From contig BNXB01000014.1 of assembly GCA_025999255.1 (NCBI GenBank), forward strand, positions 1 through 27,123: 27,123 nucleotides of DNA. The letters run 5' to 3'. Both the position numbers and the translations under genes were made by a program. Shown one piece after another: positions 23,737 to 27,123 of this stretch. Within the stretch, counting starts at the first letter, position 1. Each line of letters starts with the position of its first letter. The notes beneath the pieces were generated by a model. It made no database searches. It was given only the letters and a program-made list of their open reading frames with translations, and was not told the origin of the DNA. The DNA comes from Bacteroidia bacterium. Its GTDB lineage: Bacteria; Bacteroidota; Bacteroidia; Bacteroidales; Azobacteroidaceae.

Positions 23737-24261
23737 ATGGAAGATAAATATAAAGAATTTGACCCTGAAGAACTTGAAAGTTTTGTTTCTAAGTATAAGA
23801 GCGAAATTAAAACTTTTGGGGTAGATGAAATAAAGAATTGTTCTTGCGAAAAGAAACTGTCGGAGCATTATGAAAAATACAGTGATTTATTAACTAATGT
23901 ATCAACATTAAGCATTAAGTATTTTAATGATGATGGTAACAACGAAGCAAAAAAATTCTTTGACATGGCTAATAGATATATCGTTATTATTCAAAATCGC
24001 TATCTTAATCCAATAAACTATAAATTAAATCAATTGAACAATAAAAAATCTTTAAATTTTGCTTGGATAGTTGCTATAGTAAGTTTCATGTTTGCTATAG
24101 GCAGTATAGCACTTACATATTATTATGGAGAGAATCCTAATCTTTGTTCTTGCTGTTCTATCGAAACAGAACAAACACAAGTCATTTCAGAAAAAGAAAA
24201 AAGTAAAATAGATAATAAAACATTACCGTTGGTAAATGATACAATAAATAAATCAGAATAA
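23737..24261 (+). CDS. Single-pass membrane protein with cysteine pairs, possible effector
   Basis: This 174-residue protein has an acidic, helical cytoplasmic-type part (about 1-103), a membrane helix at about 106-130 (SLNFAWIVAIVSFMFAIGSI then ALTYYY) and a polar tail. Cysteines occur as C35-S-C37 and C137-S-C139-C140. No named family is recognised. It lies 10 bp after the receiver gene and 2 bp before the RhuM gene, in the same direction and with the same AT-rich composition as the giant gene. By context it could be a membrane-acting effector or an anchor for the complex; sequence alone does not show which. Confidence 0.65.
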   Translation: MEDKYKEFDPEELESFVSKYKSEIKTFGVDEIKNCSCEKKLSEHYEKYSDLLTNVSTLSIKYFNDDGNNEAKKFFDMANRYIVIIQNRYLNPINYKLNQLNNKKSLNFAWIVAIVSFMFAIGSIALTYYYGENPNLCSCCSIETEQTQVISEKEKSKIDNKTLPLVNDTINKSE

Positions 24262-24263
24262 TT

Positions 24264-25316
24264 ATGCCCTCACCCAAAAGCATAGCCCCAAATAAACTGC
24301 CGCAAAATAACAATCAGTTTATCATTTTCAAAACCGAAGATGATAAAATTTCGGTAGATGTGCGGTTTGAAAGCGAAACGGCTTGGCTCACGCAGGCACA
24401 TTTGGCAGAACTTTTTCAAACTTCCCGTCCGAATATTACCATGCACATAAAAAATATTTTGGCAAGTGGCGAATTGGAGGAAAATGTGGTTAGTAAGAAT
24501 TTCTTACATACCACTGAACACGGTGCTATTGCAGGAAAAACGCAGACAAAAGAGGTAAAATATTACAACCTTGACATGATAATTTCGCTTGGTTACCGTA
24601 TCAATTCCAAAATAGCCACAAAATTTCGTCAGTGGGCAACTTTGCGACTGAAAGAATACATGGTAAAAGGGTTTACGATGGACGATGAGCGATTGAAAAA
24701 TCTCGGAGGCGGTGGCTATTGGCGAGAGTTGCTCGACAGAATTAGAGACATTCGCAGCAGCGAAAAATTGATTTATCGTCAAGTGCTTGATTTGTACGCA
24801 TTAAGCATTGACTACGACCCGAAAGCAGACGAAACACTTATGTTTTTCAAAATCGTACAAAACAAACTGCATTATGCAACACACGGTAATACGGCTTCGG
24901 AAGTCATTTACAATCGTGCCGATGCAGAAAAAGAGTTTATGGGACTTACCAATTTCAAAAGCGAGCAGGTAACAAAAAAAGATACGGAAATTGCGAAAAA
25001 TTATTTGAACGACAAAGAGTTGAAAGTGCTGAATAACATTGTTTCGGGTTATTTTGATTTCGCCGAAGCAAGAGCCATTGAGCAGCAAACCATGACCATG
25101 CAGGATTATATCAGACAATTAGATGCAATTTTATCTGCTGATGGTCGAAAAATACTTAACGATGCCGGAACTGTTTCGCACAATCAGGCAATAGAAAAGG
25201 CACATACGGAATACAAAAAATATGTGCAAAAAACCTTGTCGCCAATAGAGCAGGAATATTTGAATAATATAAAAATGCTCTCTGAAAAAGGGAAAAAAGG
25301 AAATCAACAGAAATAA
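24264..25316 (+). CDS. RhuM-family protein
   Basis: This 350-residue protein matches the virulence RhuM family. The N-terminal half has ISVDVRFESETAWLTQAHLA, ELFQTSRPNITMHIKNI, YYNLDMIISLGYRINSKIA and FRQWATLRLKEYMVKGF, which together give a Bro-N/ORF6N-like DNA-binding appearance. The C-terminal half is helical, with ending LSPIEQEYLNNIKML. RhuM proteins are common on mobile elements and in defence islands; their biochemical role is not established. It starts 2 bp after the membrane-protein gene. Its base composition is less AT-rich than the three genes before it, so it may have joined the operon separately. Confidence 0.85.
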   Translation: MPSPKSIAPNKLPQNNNQFIIFKTEDDKISVDVRFESETAWLTQAHLAELFQTSRPNITMHIKNILASGELEENVVSKNFLHTTEHGAIAGKTQTKEVKYYNLDMIISLGYRINSKIATKFRQWATLRLKEYMVKGFTMDDERLKNLGGGGYWRELLDRIRDIRSSEKLIYRQVLDLYALSIDYDPKADETLMFFKIVQNKLHYATHGNTASEVIYNRADAEKEFMGLTNFKSEQVTKKDTEIAKNYLNDKELKVLNNIVSGYFDFAEARAIEQQTMTMQDYIRQLDAILSADGRKILNDAGTVSHNQAIEKAHTEYKKYVQKTLSPIEQEYLNNIKMLSEKGKKGNQQK

Positions 25317-25329
25317 ACGACAGATAACA

Positions 25330-25371
25330 AAACGGTTTAGCGGCAGCCCATTTCTCTATTTTTACGGCCAT
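25330..25371 (-). pseudogene. Possible 5' stump of a truncated element gene
   Basis: On the minus strand an ATG (25369-25371) begins MAVKIEKWAAAKPF, which looks like a genuine N-terminus, and is preceded by AAAACATCAAATAT. After about 14 codons the frame runs into the 3' end of the RhuM gene and continues only as antisense of it. This suggests that the cargo insertion removed the rest of the gene. I do not recognise the family and 14 codons are weak evidence. Confidence 0.3.
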
Positions 25372-25466
25372 ATATTTGATGTTTTCAGGCTGTAAAGATA
25401 GGAAATGCCAGCGGATCAGCTGTTTACATTGATTGAATTGTTTGATTGCATGATATTTGATGTTTT
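25372..25466. repeat. 14-bp direct repeat pair upstream of minus-strand ATGs
   Basis: ATATTTGATGTTTT occurs at 25372-25385 and 25453-25466. Read on the minus strand, each copy (AAAACATCAAATAT) stands 0 or 1 base before an ATG: one opens the MAVKIEKW stump, the other an 11-codon frame MQSNNSINVNS (25416-25451). The second copy also overlaps the stop codon of the 159-residue gene. A duplicated leader or a recombination scar are both possible. Confidence 0.45.
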
Positions 25467-25944
25467 AGATGATTGTTTCAATACTTGCTATGGGTGTATT
25501 CTTCGTGAGCCACTCCCGTATATGCTCCATATTGTATTCGGAGGTAATAATGGCGCACCGTTCGCCGGTTTGAGTAAAACGGGACGATTCGTAATTATCT
25601 ATCCGCTCTTTCAGATTGACACATTCCCAATGCTTGTAACTGTTCGTAAACATGCGGTTTATTTCCTTGATACCCTGTAAAAAACTGACTTTGACCGTTT
25701 CATACCCGTCATCAATAATTTTGAGATGGCACAGTGAGCCGAACTCATCGGGCAGCCGGGCGAACGACCAGTCGCATTTATACCATTCTCCGCCCCAATT
25801 GTGCGGTTCATCAAAACGGACTTTTACGTTGGCTGTATGTTCATCCAACCTTATTTCTTCGATAACGCCCGTTACCATCAAGCCTGTAAAAATGCTCTTG
25901 CAACGCTTCCCGATGATGCTGTCGTTTACTTCTGTTGTTTTCAT
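25465..25944 (-). CDS. Hypothetical protein
   Basis: This is a 159-residue soluble protein. The N-terminal half looks like a small beta-barrel domain (SIIGKRCKSIFTGLMVTGVI, TANVKVRFDEPHNWGGEWY), somewhat KOW- or SH3-like. The C-terminal half is helical (GIKEINRMFTNSYKHWECV, EYNMEHIREWLTKN). No named family is recognised. Its composition is nearer to the tra genes than to the cargo, so it probably belongs to the element backbone. An IS66-type end appears to lie 15 bp before its start codon, which may have replaced its promoter. Confidence 0.65.
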   Translation of the reverse strand: MKTTEVNDSIIGKRCKSIFTGLMVTGVIEEIRLDEHTANVKVRFDEPHNWGGEWYKCDWSFARLPDEFGSLCHLKIIDDGYETVKVSFLQGIKEINRMFTNSYKHWECVNLKERIDNYESSRFTQTGERCAIITSEYNMEHIREWLTKNTPIASIETII

Positions 25945-25959
25945 AATGCTTATTGTATT

Positions 25960-27123
25960 GTAAGCCCCCGAAGAAGTACATGTCTCAATATGTTAGAGTT
26001 TACTCACTTCAGTTTTCCAAACTATAGAGATTAACATCTATTATCGAGTAAAAATTGTTAGTGTATTATTAGATTTCGTTAGATTCCGCCCAATATGCAG
26101 GTAGCAGTTCTTCCAAGTCTTTACCCGATTTTGGTTGGGTGTAATAAGGTAATCGGTTAAGGGTATCTATCAACCAATCTCTTGGATTTACATCTGCCGC
26201 TTTGCAGCATCCCATCAATGAAGATATTATTGCGGTGTATTCAGCAGCTTGGTTGTCCCCGCAAAACAGGAAGTTCTTTCTGGCCAGGGCGATTGGCCTG
26301 ATGGCATTTTCCGCCCCGTTATTATCAATGCGTAGTCTACCGTCCCTGGCGTATACTTTCAAGCGTGGCATTAACGAATACATATAGGATATAGCCTCAG
26401 CCATACGGCTCTTGGGTAATACCTCCTTATACTTAGTTTCCAACCATTTTTCTAATGCATCGAGTATGGGTATCGACAAACGTTGGCGCATCAGGGCACG
26501 ATCGTGATGGGTTATTTTCTGATCATCCGCATTCCTCTCTATCTTGTAGAGTAGTTGGATTTGTCCTAAAGCATATTCGGACAAAGTTTTGTTTTCCTCC
26601 AAGGATTCAGAGAATCGTCTGCGGCAGTGCGCAAGGCAACCCACAAGATACACCTGTCCATTCTTCTGAAAGACGTTGTAACCCTGATATCCGTCACTTT
26701 GGAGATATCCTTTGAAGTCTTTTAATAAATTTTCGATCACTTTTCCCGAACGTGAGCCGTCATCGTAGTGGAAGAATACCATGTTTTTCATAACGGATCT
26801 AACCATCCACAGATACTCTTTTGCTGCCGTATGTTTTTCCTTGTCGATAACGGGTAGAGTGGTTTCATCCACCTGAAGGTAATCCGTTGCAATGACAATC
26901 TCTTTGACCTTATCATATAAAGGCCGTAGTATTTCACAGACAGGCTTGAACCAACCATTCAGGGTGCTTTCAGCAAGATTGACGCCCAAATGCTTAAACT
27001 GTTGTATCTGGCGATAGAAGGGTACATGGTATACGTATTTCCGGATAAGAATTTCAGAGAGTAGAGTTGCTCCGGGCAATCCCTTATACAGTGGAAGCAG
27101 TGGAAGTGGCGCAATAAGTACTC
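25960..27123 (-). mobile_element. IS66-family insertion sequence, partial at window edge
   Basis: The transposase gene is on the minus strand, so this is the 3' side of the element. GTAAGCCCCCG at 25960-25970, outside the transposase stop by about 110 bases, resembles the GTAAGC-type terminal repeat of IS66 elements and is my proposed end. The 8 bases ATTGTATT (25952-25959) would then be the target duplication. The other end and the tnpA/tnpB genes lie outside the window, so the end cannot be confirmed by its partner. Confidence 0.6.
26069..27123 (-). CDS. tnpC: IS66 transposase (TnpC-type), N-terminus outside the window
   Basis: The frame is open to the right edge: upstream of the TTG at 27077-27079 it reads VLIAPLPLLPLYKG, which is the normal IS66 lead-in to the catalytic domain, so the gene is cut by the window and not by mutation. 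About 350 residues are visible. Catalytic candidates are the aspartates in LQVDETTLPVID and LQSDGYQGYN and the glutamate in NNGAENAIRPIALARKNFLF, a DDE set. The C-terminal part (VNPRDWLIDTLNRLPYY ... ELLPAYW) is the usual IS66 C-terminal segment, complete to the stop. The enzyme cuts and joins IS ends. Confidence 0.93.
   Translation of the reverse strand, partial: VLIAPLPLLPLYKGLPGATLLSEILIRKYVYHVPFYRQIQQFKHLGVNLAESTLNGWFKPVCEILRPLYDKVKEIVIATDYLQVDETTLPVIDKEKHTAAKEYLWMVRSVMKNMVFFHYDDGSRSGKVIENLLKDFKGYLQSDGYQGYNVFQKNGQVYLVGCLAHCRRRFSESLEENKTLSEYALGQIQLLYKIERNADDQKITHHDRALMRQRLSIPILDALEKWLETKYKEVLPKSRMAEAISYMYSLMPRLKVYARDGRLRIDNNGAENAIRPIALARKNFLFCGDNQAAEYTAIISSLMGCCKAADVNPRDWLIDTLNRLPYYTQPKSGKDLEELLPAYWAESNEI

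Overview
The window is part of an integrative conjugative element (CTnDOT-like conjugative transposon) from a member of the Bacteroidota. The evidence is the colinear traA-B-C-D-E-F-G ... I-J-K-L-M-N-O ... Q transfer operon typical of Bacteroides-type elements, the divergent MobA/relaxase pair, A/T-rich ribosome leaders instead of strong Shine-Dalgarno sites, and a TAnnTTTG-type -7 promoter motif. No tRNA, rRNA or CRISPR array was seen.

Layout. (1) 1-509: the C-terminal end of an AT-rich gene of unknown function, convergent with the relaxase. (2) 529-2287, minus strand: relaxase and its MobA accessory protein; no VirD4-type coupling-protein gene follows them. (3) 2288-3067: a long non-coding or regulatory stretch with a run of short perfect hairpins (probable oriT), one doubtful small ORF, and an AT-rich traA leader with direct and inverted repeats. 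(4) 3068-15796, plus strand: the transfer operon. It holds ParA-like TraA, two DUF3408 proteins, TraD, the pore proteins TraE/F, the VirB4-like ATPase TraG, two small proteins, and TraI (VirB5-like), TraJ (VirB6-like), TraK (VirB8-like), TraL, TraM (VirB10-like), TraN (VirB9-like) and TraO. A phage-type adenine methyltransferase sits where the TraP primase normally lies, followed by lipoprotein TraQ and a terminator-like hairpin. (5) 15854-16492: an M23 peptidase, probably the wall-opening enzyme of the transfer machine. (6) 16595-25316: an AT-rich cargo module. (7) 25317-27123, minus strand: a hypothetical gene, a probable truncated gene start, and the end of an IS66-family insertion sequence cut by the window edge.

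The most interesting part is the cargo. An XRE-type regulator overlaps by ATGA a 2035-residue protein, which overlaps by ATGA a stand-alone receiver-like protein. A single-pass membrane protein and a RhuM-family protein follow within 10 and 2 bp. By my reading the giant protein has an N-terminal GHKL ATPase-like domain, two degenerate phosphoribosyltransferase-like modules around a CPLC motif, and a C-terminal GAF-like / His-containing helix / GHKL unit like a sensor kinase. This looks like a phosphorelay-type system with a possible membrane effector, carried at a cargo site of an ICE where defence systems are common. I do not recognise it as a described system. The domain calls rest on motifs read by eye and the defence role is inference.
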